The notes beneath the pieces were generated by a model. That model searched no databases, was not told the DNA's origin, and was given only the letters and a program-made list of their open reading frames with translations. Source: Dyella lipolytica (GTDB lineage: Bacteria > Pseudomonadota > Gammaproteobacteria > Xanthomonadales > Rhodanobacteraceae). Taken from it: 64,000 bases of DNA. Where the stretch lies: the NCBI RefSeq assembly GCF_030160075.1, contig NZ_BSNQ01000009.1, forward strand, positions 430,295-494,294, in the 5' to 3' direction. The translations under genes and the position numbers were made by a program. Each line of letters opens with the position of its first letter. The stretch's first letter is position 1. Of this stretch, positions 19,024-28,245 are shown piece by piece.

Positions 19024-20397
19024 ATGGATCGCCGTTTCCTCCGCCGTTCCGCTGCGCTTTTCGCCATCGTAGCGATGGCTGCGTTGCCGATAGGTGCACG
19101 CGCAGCGCTGCCGCCCGTGGTGAATGGCCAACCCCTGCCCTCGCTTGCGCCGATGTTGCAAAACGTGACGCCGGCGGTGGTGAACATATCGACCAAGACA
19201 CGGGTGCGGGTCCGCAATCCGTTCTTCGACGATCCGGTGTTCCGGCAGTTCTTCGGGCTGAACGGCTCGTCCCGTGAACAGGTGGAACAGAGCCTGGGCT
19301 CGGGCGTGATCGTGGATGCGGCGAAGGGTTACATCCTTACCAACAATCACGTGGTGGGCGGCGCGGACGACATTACGGTGACGCTGCAGGATGGGCGCAA
19401 TGTAAAAGGCACGCTGGTGGGTACCGATCCGGCCACCGATGTGGCGGTGGTGAAGATCAACGCCACCCACTTGCAGGCGTTGCCGATTGCCGATTCCAGT
19501 TCGCTGCGGGTGGGCGATTTCGTGGTGGCGGTGGGCGATCCGTTCGGGCTGGGACAGACGGTGACCTCGGGCATTATTTCCGCGCTGGGTCGTTCGGGCT
19601 TGGGCGGGTCGAGTTTCCAGAATTTCATTCAGACCGATGCATCGATCAATCCGGGCAATTCCGGTGGCGCACTGGTCAATTTGCGCGGCGAACTGGTGGG
19701 CATCAATACGATGATCCTGTCGCCTTCGGGCGGTAACGTGGGTATCGGTTTTGCGATTCCGACCAAGATCGCCAGCGAGGTGATGCAGCAGCTGATTGCG
19801 CACGGCAAGGTGAGCCGCGGCAGCCTGGGCGTGCAGACGCAGGACATCACGCCGAATATCGCCAAGTTACTGGGATTGAAGGACAACAACGGCGCGGTAG
19901 TCACACGCGTGATGCCGGGTTCGGCTGCCGATCACGCCGGTTTGCAGGTAGGCGATGTGGTGACCGGGATCAATGGCACAACGTTGCAAAATGCCGATCA
20001 GCTGAGCAATGCCGAAGGTCTGCTGCCGGCCAATAGCACGGTCACGCTGAGTGTGTTGCGCAAGGGCACGACGCGGCAGGTCAACGCGCAGCTGGCGCCG
20101 GAAAAACTCGCCATGCTCGACGGCGGCAAGCTCGATCCGCGCCTGGCTGGCGTAACGTTCAGCGACCTTAATGATCAGCAGGCCAGCCAAGGTACGGCAG
20201 GTATCGCCGTCGCTGCGGTGAGCCCCGCCAGTCGCGCTGCGCAGGCAGGGCTATCCGCTGGCGATGTGATCGTGGGGATCGGCAATCGGCGTGTCACCAG
20301 CCTGCGCGATTTGCAGGGCCTGGCGGCGCTGCGGCCGCGTCAGCTGGTGTTGCTGGTGGCTACTGACGAAGGTCTCAATTACGTCGTGATCCAATAG
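19024..20397 (+). CDS. degQ: DegP/DegQ/MucD-family periplasmic serine protease
   Basis: The product has 457 residues from the ATG at 19024 (AGGAG upstream). It opens a signal peptide with an Arg-rich start (MDRRFLRRSAALFAIVAMAAL..ARA). It degrades or refolds damaged envelope proteins. The trypsin-like domain has H109 (TNNHVVGG), D139 (ATDVAVVK) and S213 (NPGNSGGAL). Two PDZ domains follow, around residues 265-355 (RGSLGVQTQDIT..GLQVGDVVTGINGT) and 385-450 (AGLSAGDVIVGIGNRR). A short Q-rich/loop region with FFDDPVFRQFFG is typical of the LA loop. A GGAACGTT at 18908 recalls a sigma-E -35, but no matching -10 at good spacing is clear. Confidence 0.92.
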   Translation: MDRRFLRRSAALFAIVAMAALPIGARAALPPVVNGQPLPSLAPMLQNVTPAVVNISTKTRVRVRNPFFDDPVFRQFFGLNGSSREQVEQSLGSGVIVDAAKGYILTNNHVVGGADDITVTLQDGRNVKGTLVGTDPATDVAVVKINATHLQALPIADSSSLRVGDFVVAVGDPFGLGQTVTSGIISALGRSGLGGSSFQNFIQTDASINPGNSGGALVNLRGELVGINTMILSPSGGNVGIGFAIPTKIASEVMQQLIAHGKVSRGSLGVQTQDITPNIAKLLGLKDNNGAVVTRVMPGSAADHAGLQVGDVVTGINGTTLQNADQLSNAEGLLPANSTVTLSVLRKGTTRQVNAQLAPEKLAMLDGGKLDPRLAGVTFSDLNDQQASQGTAGIAVAAVSPASRAAQAGLSAGDVIVGIGNRRVTSLRDLQGLAALRPRQLVLLVATDEGLNYVVIQ

Positions 20398-20405
20398 GCG
20401 AAAAA

Positions 20406-20445
20406 GACGGAACGTGTCGACGAAAAGCTCTTGGCGCGTTCCGTC
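20406..20445 (+). terminator. Hairpin after the degQ-like gene
   Basis: A nine-bp stem, GACGGAACG (20406-20414) with CGTTCCGTC (20437-20445), lies 9 bp past the stop. There is no clear T-run, so it may instead protect the 3' end. Confidence 0.5.
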
Positions 20446-20604
20446 TCAATCACGCGTTTGACGCAAATACATGAACGTACTTGATGTTTATTGCTTGATG
20501 TTTTGCCCGCGGACCGCTGAAATACAGCAACCCCGTCACTAAACACACGGACTGTTGACGGCACACTTGCACTCATTCCGCCATTTCGTAGGTCGCGCCT
20601 TCTT

Positions 20605-21990
20605 ATGTCAGTACGTATTACTCGCTTGCTTTCCATCGCCTTGATCGGCGCCGGCCTTTCCACCGTCGCCTTTGCCGCAGCGCAATCATCATTGGTGTGG
20701 CGCGGCGACGCGGTTACTGCCAACGGCGTGGTCAAGGGCATGGCGCAGGCATGGCAGTCGACCGGCCACGGCCGCGTCGAGGTGCAGCAGTTCAATACGG
20801 CGTCCGGCCTGGATGCGGTGTCTAGCGGCGCCGCCGATATCGCCGGTAGCGCACGCGACAGTTCCGGCAGCGCGCAGGACAGCGGCCTTACCTTCACACC
20901 GGTGGCGTGGGATGCCCTGGTGCTGATCACCAGCCCGTCCAACCCGGTGAGCAGCCTGACACTGAAGCAGGTGCACGACGTTTACTACGGCAAGATCAGC
21001 AACTGGAGAGACCTCGGCGGCAACGATGCGCCGATGGACGTGTACGCCGTGGCCAGCCCGGGCGATGGCGTGGAGTTCAGCTTGCGCAAGCTGTTGTTCG
21101 GTCGCGGTAGCCAGCCGGTGGCGGCGCCGCGCTTGTATGTGAACACGGTGCAGCTGGAGCAGGCGGTAGCGCTCGATCCGCGCGCATTCGGCGTCACCAC
21201 GCTGTCGAGTGTCGCGGGCAATTCGAGGATCAAGATGCTGCGTATCGAAGGCGTGGCACCCAGCATGTCCAGCGTGTCCAGCGGCAGCTATCCGCTGTTC
21301 ACTCCGCTTTACCTGGTGACCCGCGCCGGCAGCCCGAATGCAGCGTCTGCGCAGGAGTTTGTCGATTTTGCGCAGAGCGCCAAGGGACAGTCGGTGCTGC
21401 GCTCGCATAGCTTGCTGCCGTATCAGCAGGGCGCCGCACTTGCCTCGCTGGATGCATCGCGTCGTGGTCGCATTCTCGCCGAAGTCGGCGCGCGCGCCAG
21501 CGCCGAACCGACTCAGATTGCCGCAGCAGCCAGTCCGGCTGCCCGCGCCCTACCCGCAAGCGCCGCTGCTCTCGCCTCGCGCACGGCCGCTGCTCGCGCA
21601 ACCACGCCTGGTTTGAGCGCGGTGACTGGCGCCGTGGTCGCCGCACCGGAACCGAGCAGTCTGAAAGGTGTGCGCGGCGACGCGTTTACCGTGGCCAGCG
21701 CAGCTAGCCATGGCAGCGACTTCGTCAAGGTCACTGCGGATGCCTATGTGAGTTACGGCAAGGTGGTCGCTGCCAAGGCAACGAAAGCCGCCAAGACCGC
21801 CACCTCGACCAGCAAAAAGGTCGATGCAAGGAAGATCGCCAGCGCGCGCACTTACCGCGTCGGCGCTGGCGAAACGCTGTATTCGATCGCGCGCAAGCAC
21901 GACGTTGACGTGGCGCAGATCCGCACCTGGAACCACCTGAAGGACAACACCGTCCGCACGGGTCAGATACTGCGCATCGACGCGCGCTGA
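20605..21990 (+). CDS. PstS-like substrate-binding protein fused to a C-terminal LysM domain
   Basis: The product has 461 residues. The signal peptide is MSVRITRLLSIALIGAGLSTVAFA. Residues about 28-290 follow the phosphate-binding PstS fold: a short ligand loop (FNTASGLDAVSSGAADIAGSARDSS), ALVLITSPSNPVSSLTLKQV, YYGKISNWRDLGGND, and a C-terminal EFVDFAQSAKGQSVLR. An Ala/Ser-rich linker of about 100 residues leads to a LysM peptidoglycan-binding domain at the very end (TYRVGAGETLYSIARKHDV..TGQILRI). This suggests a ligand-binding protein held at the cell wall. It is not next to pstCAB genes. The HAD gene begins 13 bp downstream and may be co-transcribed. Confidence 0.82.
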   Translation: MSVRITRLLSIALIGAGLSTVAFAAAQSSLVWRGDAVTANGVVKGMAQAWQSTGHGRVEVQQFNTASGLDAVSSGAADIAGSARDSSGSAQDSGLTFTPVAWDALVLITSPSNPVSSLTLKQVHDVYYGKISNWRDLGGNDAPMDVYAVASPGDGVEFSLRKLLFGRGSQPVAAPRLYVNTVQLEQAVALDPRAFGVTTLSSVAGNSRIKMLRIEGVAPSMSSVSSGSYPLFTPLYLVTRAGSPNAASAQEFVDFAQSAKGQSVLRSHSLLPYQQGAALASLDASRRGRILAEVGARASAEPTQIAAAASPAARALPASAAALASRTAAARATTPGLSAVTGAVVAAPEPSSLKGVRGDAFTVASAASHGSDFVKVTADAYVSYGKVVAAKATKAAKTATSTSKKVDARKIASARTYRVGAGETLYSIARKHDVDVAQIRTWNHLKDNTVRTGQILRIDAR

Positions 21991-22003
21991 GACACGGCTT
22001 GCG

Positions 22004-22705
22004 GTGCGCATCCTCGCACTCACGATCGATCTCGACGATACCCTGTGGCCGGTGATGCCGGCCCTCGAACGCGCCGATCGCGATCTCGATGACTACCTGC
22101 GTCAGCACTATCCGCAAGTCGCGCAAACCTGGCCCATTCCCGCGATGCGCGCATTGCGCGCACGTGTGGCCGCCGAATTCACCGACCTGGCGCATGACTT
22201 CACCGCACAGCGCTACATCACCCTGCAGAAGGCGTTCGATGCCTGCGGCATCGCCGAAGCGCCGTTGGACGCGCTGTGGGAAATCTATGCCAGCGCGCGC
22301 AACAGCGTGGTGCTTTATCCCGACGCCCTGCCCGCGCTAGAACGCCTGCGCGCGATGCGTCCGGTCGCCAGCCTGACCAACGGTAACGCCGATCTGGAAC
22401 GCATCGGTCTGCACATGCATTTTGCATATCAGATCAACGCGCGCGATATCGGCGTGGCAAAACCGGATGCGCGGATTTTTCTGGCCGCTGCCGAACAGCT
22501 CGGCGTGGCACCGGAGCAGATCTTGCACGTGGGCGACGATCCCGAGCTGGATGTGGTCGGCGCGCGCGAGGCGGGTCTGCGTACGGCATGGATCAATCGC
22601 GCCGGTCATCCCTGGCCGAACGCGCTTGGGCCGGCGCCCGATCTGGATCTGCGCGATCTGGCATCGCTGGTGGATTGGCTCGAGCACCATGGCGCTGGAT
22701 CGTAG
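22004..22705 (+). CDS. HAD-superfamily hydrolase, YigB-like
   Basis: The product has 233 residues from a GTG 13 bp after the previous stop. HAD motif I is present as LTIDLDDTLWPV (residues about 5-16). Motif II is VASLTNGNADLERIG. Motifs III and IV are seen as IGVAKPDARIFLAA and HVGDDPELDVVGAREAGLRTAW. The helical cap is of the C1 type. Its closest well-known relatives are YigB-type phosphatases acting on FMN or the riboflavin-pathway intermediate, but substrate assignment in this superfamily from sequence is weak. It is cytoplasmic and downstream of the PstS-LysM gene. Confidence 0.85.
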   Translation: MRILALTIDLDDTLWPVMPALERADRDLDDYLRQHYPQVAQTWPIPAMRALRARVAAEFTDLAHDFTAQRYITLQKAFDACGIAEAPLDALWEIYASARNSVVLYPDALPALERLRAMRPVASLTNGNADLERIGLHMHFAYQINARDIGVAKPDARIFLAAAEQLGVAPEQILHVGDDPELDVVGAREAGLRTAWINRAGHPWPNALGPAPDLDLRDLASLVDWLEHHGAGS

Positions 22706-22752
22706 GTTGGGGTAAACCTGCTGCGCAGCAGGCCATCGGGGTTTTGAACAGC
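22700..22752. repeat. Palindrome within a GTAGGTTGGGGT-type extragenic element
   Basis: CCTGCTGCGCAGCAGG (22717-22732) is a perfect 16-bp palindrome just after GTAGGTTGGGGT and before ATCGGGGTTTTG, directly past the HAD stop. The layout resembles dispersed extragenic repeats of xanthomonads and could also stop transcription. Confidence 0.45.
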
Positions 22753-22823
22753 GTGCGAAAAGCGCGCATCATGCGCGGCTAATGACCCCGCTGCGCGCAT
22801 GCCAGATATGCGCAAGGAACCCC

Positions 22824-24200
22824 ATGTCCGCCCTGATCGAACTCCGCTCCCATCGCCACGCCACGACGCCGATCGAGGCCACCGACGCCATCCACCTCGG
22901 CGCGACCCGCAAACGTTTGAGCGTTGCGCAACGCAACTGGCTGGACGAAAACGGCTTCGATGCCCAACTCGGCAGCGTGTGTCTGCTGCCGGACGAGAAC
23001 GGCAAGCTGGCGCGCGTGTTGGTCGGCGTGGATCGCCAGGATCCGCTCGCCGCATTGGCCGCGTTGCCGATGACACTACCGGTCGGAACCTACACGCTGG
23101 CCGCGGAGAGCGTTGCCCTTGACGCACAGTTGGCCGCACTCGGCTGGGCATTGGGTGCCTATCAGTTCACTCGCTACCGCAAGTCCCGGCGTGCCCCCGC
23201 GAAGCTTGCAGTCGATGCCAAGACAGCAGCCGCGCTCGCGCCACTGATCGAAGCCACTGCGCTGGTGCGCGATCTGGTCAACACGCCTACGGAAGATATG
23301 GGGCCCAAGCAGCTCGCCGATGCGGTGAAGCAGCTCGGCAAAACGCACAAAGCCAAAGTACGCGAGTGGGTCGGCGATGAATTGCTGGAAGACAACTTCC
23401 CGACGATCCACGCGGTAGGTCGCGCCAGCCATCGCGCACCGCGCCTGATCGAGTTGCACTGGGGCAAGGCATCGCATCCGAAACTGGTGGTGGTCGGCAA
23501 AGGCGTGTGCTTCGACACCGGCGGCCTCGATCTGAAACCGTCCGATGGTATGCGCTGGATGAAGAAGGATATGGGCGGCGCCGCCCATGCGATCGCGCTG
23601 GCCGGCCTGGTGATGCAGGCGAAACTGCCGGTGCGGCTGACGCTATTGATTCCTGCGGTGGAGAACGCGGTCGCCGGCAACGCGATGCGTCCGGGTGAAG
23701 TGATCGTCACGCGTGCCGGTCACAGCGTCGAAATCGACAACACCGACGCCGAAGGTCGCTTGGTGCTGTGCGACGCATTGGCCTACGGCGCCGAGCAGAA
23801 GCCGGACCTGATCGTCGACTTCGCCACACTCACGGGTGCGGCGCGCGTCGCACTCGGTCCCGACCTGCCCGCGTTGTTCGCCAACGACGACGCCATCGCC
23901 GAGGTGGCGCTCACCTGCGGCCGCGCGGTCGCCGATCCGCTGTGGCGACTGCCGCTGTGGCGTCCGTATCGCAAGATGCTCGACTCCTATCTTGCCGACT
24001 TCGCCAATGCCGGTGCATCGCGCCACGCCGGCGCGATCACCGCCGCACTGTTCATGGAGCGCTTTGTGCCTGAAGGCATGCCCTGGGTGCATCTCGACAC
24101 CTACGCATGGAACGACGCGGATCGCCCGGGCCGCCCGCGTGGCGGCGAAGCGATGGGTCTGCGCGCCTTGTTTGCGTATCTCCAAAAGCGCTATCCCTGA
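22824..24200 (+). CDS. M17-family leucyl aminopeptidase
   Basis: The product has 458 residues from the ATG at 22824, which follows AAGGAA at good spacing. A start 14 codons earlier is possible. It removes N-terminal residues from peptides with two metal ions. The catalytic domain has the signatures KGVCFDTGGLDLKPSDGM, MKKDMGGAAHAIALAG, ENAVAGNAMRPGEVI and the family hallmark NTDAEGRLVLCDALAY. The N-terminal domain is short and divergent, as in the PepB-like branch. No signal peptide, so cytosolic. The M1 peptidase gene follows in the same direction 120 bp on. Confidence 0.92.
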   Translation: MSALIELRSHRHATTPIEATDAIHLGATRKRLSVAQRNWLDENGFDAQLGSVCLLPDENGKLARVLVGVDRQDPLAALAALPMTLPVGTYTLAAESVALDAQLAALGWALGAYQFTRYRKSRRAPAKLAVDAKTAAALAPLIEATALVRDLVNTPTEDMGPKQLADAVKQLGKTHKAKVREWVGDELLEDNFPTIHAVGRASHRAPRLIELHWGKASHPKLVVVGKGVCFDTGGLDLKPSDGMRWMKKDMGGAAHAIALAGLVMQAKLPVRLTLLIPAVENAVAGNAMRPGEVIVTRAGHSVEIDNTDAEGRLVLCDALAYGAEQKPDLIVDFATLTGAARVALGPDLPALFANDDAIAEVALTCGRAVADPLWRLPLWRPYRKMLDSYLADFANAGASRHAGAITAALFMERFVPEGMPWVHLDTYAWNDADRPGRPRGGEAMGLRALFAYLQKRYP

Positions 24201-24320
24201 CGCCGCCATACCGGAACAGCCGGCAGCATGCTCGCTGCTCCCGGCGTGACTTCCGGCTTTGCCAGAGGTTGCGCCAAGCTGGCACGATGCGGGACACCCT
24301 TCGCCACCTCAAGGCTGTCC

Positions 24321-26051
24321 ATGCACGCTCTGCGCCCCGCCCTGCTCGTACTCAGCCTGGCTCTCTGCCTGGATAGCCACGCCGCAACAACGGCACAACC
24401 GCAACAGCCGCCGCTTACGGCGCAGACGGAAAGCTCAGGCGGCGTGATGCCTGCCGAGCAGACTCGCGTGCATTTCGATCACGCGGAATTGCATATCGCG
24501 GTCGACCCATCGAAGCAACGCATCGACGCCAGCGCCACGCTCACCTTCAGCGCACGCTCGCCCACCGACGTGCTGCTGCTGGATCTGGATCGCAATCTGC
24601 CGATCAGCGCGATCGAGGTGGACGGCAAACCGCTCGCCGCCGCGAGCTGGAGCAATCCGGACGGACGCCTACGCATCCAGTTGCCACGCAAGCTGGCAAC
24701 CGGCGACACGGTGCACGCCACGGTGCACTACGCCGGACAACCGCACATTGCCAAGAACGCACCCTGGGACGGCGGTTTCGTATGGAGTCACACCGCGGAC
24801 GGCCAGCCCTGGGTAGGCAGCGCCGTCGAAGGTGAAGGCTGCGATCTGTTCTGGCCGTGCATCGATCATCCGCAGGGCAAACCGGATCTGGTGGATCTGT
24901 ATGTGACGGTGCCCAAGCCGCTGGTCGCGCCGGGCAACGGCGTATTGATCGGCGTCAGCGACGATGGCGATACGCGCACCTATCATTGGCGCGCCAAGCA
25001 TCCTACGACCTACGCCATCTCGATCAATGTTGGCCCGTTCAAGGAACTGCAAGCGAATTACCGCAGCCGTTATGGCAACACCATTCCACTGCAGTACTGG
25101 TACTTGGAAGGCAACGAGCAGCAGGCCCGCGCGTTGTTCAACGAGTTCCCGCGCATGCTGGATTTCAATGAAGCGGTGATCGGTCCCTACCCGTTCGGCG
25201 ATGAAAAGATGGGCGTGGTGGAAACGCCGTACGAGGGCATGGAGCACCAGACCATCAATGCCTATGGCAACCACTACAAGAAAGACGGCAGTGGCTTCGA
25301 TTGGCTGTTGCAGCATGAGTTCGCGCACGAGTGGTTCGGCAACCAGATGACCAATGCCGACTGGGATGACATGTGGCTGCACGAAGCGTTCGCCACGTAC
25401 ATGCAACCGCTGTACAGCCAGAGCATCAATGGCGATATGGGTTACTACGCTTGGTTGCAGCGGATGCGCCTCGGCGTCGAAAACCATGCGCCGATCGTTT
25501 CCGGAAAAAGTGAGACCGAAGCGCAGGTCTACGATCACGGCCCCGATCAGGACATCTACGGCAAGGGCGCACTGATGCTGCATTCGTTGCGGCAGCTGAT
25601 CGGCGATCAAGCTTTTTTCGATAGTCTGCGCGTGCTGGTCTATGGACGTCCTGACCCGAAGCCCGGCAATTTCGCGCCGCACTACGCCGACACGCACGAC
25701 TTCATCGCGATCGTGAATAAGGTCAGCGGTCGCGACCTTAGCTGGTTCTTCAACGTCTACCTGTATGAGGCCGCGTTGCCGAAGTTGGACGTACAACGCC
25801 AGGGCGACACGCTCAGCCTTCACTGGCAAGCACCGCACGACCGGCCCTTCCCGATGCCGGTGGAAGTACAGGTCGACGATGCCGTGCACGTGCTACCCAT
25901 GGATCGCGGCACCGGCGCTCTCGCCGTGCCGACCGGTGCGCTGGTGATCGTCGATCCGCATTCGAAGCTGCTGCGCGATCTGCCGCAGGTCACCGAATAT
26001 CAGCAATGGCTGAAGCAACAGCCTAAACGGCAGAAGGCAACGCAGAACTGA
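24321..26051 (+). CDS. M1-family zinc aminopeptidase, exported
   Basis: The product has 576 residues from the ATG at 24321. It opens a signal peptide (MHALRPALLVLSLALCLDSHA); the frame upstream of it has no such feature. A beta-rich N-terminal domain is followed by the exopeptidase motif in the form YEGMEHQTINAYG. The zinc site is HEFAHEW with H332, H336 and E355 (HExxH-X18-E). The C-terminal helical domain of large M1 enzymes is absent, and a short beta domain ends the protein. This matches the compact periplasmic M1 enzymes of Xanthomonadales. It trims N-termini of peptides in the periplasm. Confidence 0.9.
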   Translation: MHALRPALLVLSLALCLDSHAATTAQPQQPPLTAQTESSGGVMPAEQTRVHFDHAELHIAVDPSKQRIDASATLTFSARSPTDVLLLDLDRNLPISAIEVDGKPLAAASWSNPDGRLRIQLPRKLATGDTVHATVHYAGQPHIAKNAPWDGGFVWSHTADGQPWVGSAVEGEGCDLFWPCIDHPQGKPDLVDLYVTVPKPLVAPGNGVLIGVSDDGDTRTYHWRAKHPTTYAISINVGPFKELQANYRSRYGNTIPLQYWYLEGNEQQARALFNEFPRMLDFNEAVIGPYPFGDEKMGVVETPYEGMEHQTINAYGNHYKKDGSGFDWLLQHEFAHEWFGNQMTNADWDDMWLHEAFATYMQPLYSQSINGDMGYYAWLQRMRLGVENHAPIVSGKSETEAQVYDHGPDQDIYGKGALMLHSLRQLIGDQAFFDSLRVLVYGRPDPKPGNFAPHYADTHDFIAIVNKVSGRDLSWFFNVYLYEAALPKLDVQRQGDTLSLHWQAPHDRPFPMPVEVQVDDAVHVLPMDRGTGALAVPTGALVIVDPHSKLLRDLPQVTEYQQWLKQQPKRQKATQN

Positions 26052-26060
26052 GACGCGGGC

Positions 26061-26669
26061 TCAACCTGCACCCGACAACATCGTGCCGACCTTGCGCAGC
26101 TGTCCCAACAGCATGCGCAGGCCGCGCACGATTTTCGGCAGCAGCCAGCACAACAGCACAATGAACAGCGCCAGCAGAATCAGCAGCACTAGCGGGTGCT
26201 GCCACATCAGGTAAAGGATGCCGAGCAGCGAGATGTCCTCTCCGGCGCTCGCGCTCCAATTGCTGATGGGTTCGGGCGATGTGTTGATCAAGGCACGTCC
26301 GCCCGACTTGGCCAGATGCGTACCGGTTACCACGGCACCGCCCAGCAAGGCCGCGGCAAGCTGCTGATCCATCCCTGCGTTCTTGAACACACCCCACGCC
26401 AACAACGTGCCCACCGGGATGCGGATGAAGGTGTGGATCGAATCCCAGACGCTATCGAACACCGGAATCTTGTCGGCGAGAAATTCGCCCACCATCAGCA
26501 CGCCCGACATGATCAGCACCCAATTGTGGCTGAGCACGTCCAAGCCTGGCGGCAGACTCACATAACCCAATCGTCCCAGCATGCCGGCGATGAACAGGGT
26601 GGCATACAAGCGGATGCCGCTGGCCCAGGCCAGTCCGCCGGCGAGCGCAAGGTTCGGTAGAAGATTCAT
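26061..26669 (-). CDS. DUF4126 family membrane protein
   Basis: The product has 202 residues with four or five hydrophobic segments. Family features are the start LALAGGLAWASGIRLYATLFIAGMLG, then WVLIMSGVLMVGEFLADKIPVFDSVWDSIHTFIRIPVG, and AALLGGAVVTGTHLAKSGGRALINTSPEPISNW. The C-terminus is one long hydrophobic helix and a short basic tail. It is an inner-membrane protein of unknown function. It converges on the M1 peptidase gene with 9 bp between stops. Confidence 0.88.
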   Translation of the reverse strand: MNLLPNLALAGGLAWASGIRLYATLFIAGMLGRLGYVSLPPGLDVLSHNWVLIMSGVLMVGEFLADKIPVFDSVWDSIHTFIRIPVGTLLAWGVFKNAGMDQQLAAALLGGAVVTGTHLAKSGGRALINTSPEPISNWSASAGEDISLLGILYLMWQHPLVLLILLALFIVLLCWLLPKIVRGLRMLLGQLRKVGTMLSGAG

Positions 26670-26980
26670 ACAGCGACACCTCCATAGCCGGGAAGCCTCT
26701 TTGACGGGCTGCGAAGACGTCTGTTAGGACGTCTCCGTGGCGAAGAGTACTGCTTCTAAGCTAGAGGACTCTGGGAGCGGCCGTGAATGGCCTCGTTTGG
26801 AGTAGTGACGAAACGGATTTGGGTCAGGACTAAGGCTTGCGAAAAGTGCCACCCCAAGCCTTGTTTACTGCAATCTGTCCCAAGCGCACTTCGTCTTCAC
26901 GCTCGCTTCGTCTCAAACCTGCACACCTCCAAGTGCTCGATTTAGTTAAGCGAAGGGCATTCGCTTAACGCTCTGCTGGA
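26670..26980. other. 311-bp gap with one hairpin
   Basis: AAGGCTTG (26832-26839) and CAAGCCTT (26855-26862) form an 8-bp stem that may end the protease transcript coming from the right. A short direct repeat containing GACGTCT occurs twice near 26711-26729. No gene is seen. Confidence 0.4.
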
Positions 26981-27991
26981 TCAGTGCAAGGCCGCATTGT
27001 CGGCTTCCGGATAGATGACGCCGAAGGTTGTAGGGCGCAATCGTGCGTAATTGTGCCCATTGTGAACGACACCAATCACTTCAGGCGACAATGGGCCCCC
27101 ATGATTCAGCACTAGAGGCCCACCGCTGTTTCCGCTTTGCGTGGCGCACATAGGCACAAAAAGTCCAACGCCATGCGGACTATCTGTAGCGTGGCCAACA
27201 CATCGGCGTTGCTCGCCGTTATAGGGGCCATCCCCTGGGATCCACGCCCCGGGATAGCCGATCACTTCCACCGCCTTGAAATCACCACTGTCCGTCATCA
27301 GCGGCGCCAATCCACCGCCCACCACTTGTTCGATCGGATAACTGCCTTTAGTGAAGGGCATGCTGGGATAAATGCTCAGGACAGCAACGTCATTATCAAC
27401 CTCGTGCTCCCCAGCACTGAGGTAAGGAATAAACGCCTGCTTCACCGGCCACTTGCCATAGGGCGCGCGCCCGGCTCCCTCTGCAGCACCGTTGTACGCC
27501 GGAACAAAGACCATCATCTCCTTCCAACGGGCGTAAGCCTGCACGCAATGCGCTGCGGTGAGCACCAAACTCTTACTACGGGACAGAATCACCGATGCAG
27601 AACAGTGAGCAAGCTTGCCAGCGGATTCACGGTAAAACAGCATGCCATTCACCTTCGACAAAGCGTGTTCCGTATAGGGCTCAGGCATGACCACGTAGCC
27701 GGATTGATCGCCTCCAAAAGGTTTCTCCAAGGGCCTCCATGGCATGCCCTCCGAGGTCTCGGCCAACTTCATCTTCCCTTCGTCCCAGAACTCAATGATG
27801 TCGCTCGGATTTTCCTGAATGGGACTCGCCTCTATCGGCGCATCCATCCTGTTGTTGGTTACACCCTCACCGTTTGGGCCCTGTTGCGCATGAGCCGAGT
27901 GAAAAGCCGTTGCCATACCTAATGCAACGCAGGTCCAACCTATCGTCCGCACACCTAGCTTGTTCCAGAACTTGCTGCAGATCCTTTTCAT
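26981..27991 (-). CDS. Secreted trypsin-like (S1) serine protease
   Basis: The product has 336 residues from the ATG at 27991 (AGGGAA upstream). The signal peptide ends near AFHSAHA-Q. A pro-region of about 100 residues precedes a chymotrypsin-fold domain resembling Glu-specific/V8-like endopeptidases. The triad is H148 (VLTAAHCV), D201 (VDNDVAVLSI) and S289 (SGNSGGPLV). Cys130-Cys149 and Cys264-Cys282 may form disulfides. It is exported to the periplasm or medium. It is lower in GC and different in codon use from the genes either side, which hints at transfer. It has no partner gene. Confidence 0.82.
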   Translation of the reverse strand: MKRICSKFWNKLGVRTIGWTCVALGMATAFHSAHAQQGPNGEGVTNNRMDAPIEASPIQENPSDIIEFWDEGKMKLAETSEGMPWRPLEKPFGGDQSGYVVMPEPYTEHALSKVNGMLFYRESAGKLAHCSASVILSRSKSLVLTAAHCVQAYARWKEMMVFVPAYNGAAEGAGRAPYGKWPVKQAFIPYLSAGEHEVDNDVAVLSIYPSMPFTKGSYPIEQVVGGGLAPLMTDSGDFKAVEVIGYPGAWIPGDGPYNGEQRRCVGHATDSPHGVGLFVPMCATQSGNSGGPLVLNHGGPLSPEVIGVVHNGHNYARLRPTTFGVIYPEADNAALH

Positions 27992-28192
27992 CGTAAATTC
28001 CCTATGTGTCTTGGCAGTGATGCGATGTTTCAGCACACAAGCAGTTTCGCCTTCGCGAATCCCACGGCATTGAAAACAGCGCATGTACTGAATACACGGG
28101 GCTCGAACTAATTCGAATCAGCCATGCAAACACAGAACGTGTAGTCATTGACTCCGATGGTGTAGCGCAATCGGAAATCCCATTAGTCCAAT

Positions 28193-28224
28193 GCAAAAAA
28201 AAGCAGCGCCGAAGCGCTGCCTTT
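28193..28224 (-). terminator. Terminator of the mre-lip-prc cluster
   Basis: On the minus strand GCAGCGC-TTCG-GCGCTGC (a UUCG-capped stem) is followed by nine T. It lies 22 bp past the prc stop. Confidence 0.9.
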
Positions 28225-28245
28225 TGTCTTGCCTGTCGAAAACCC

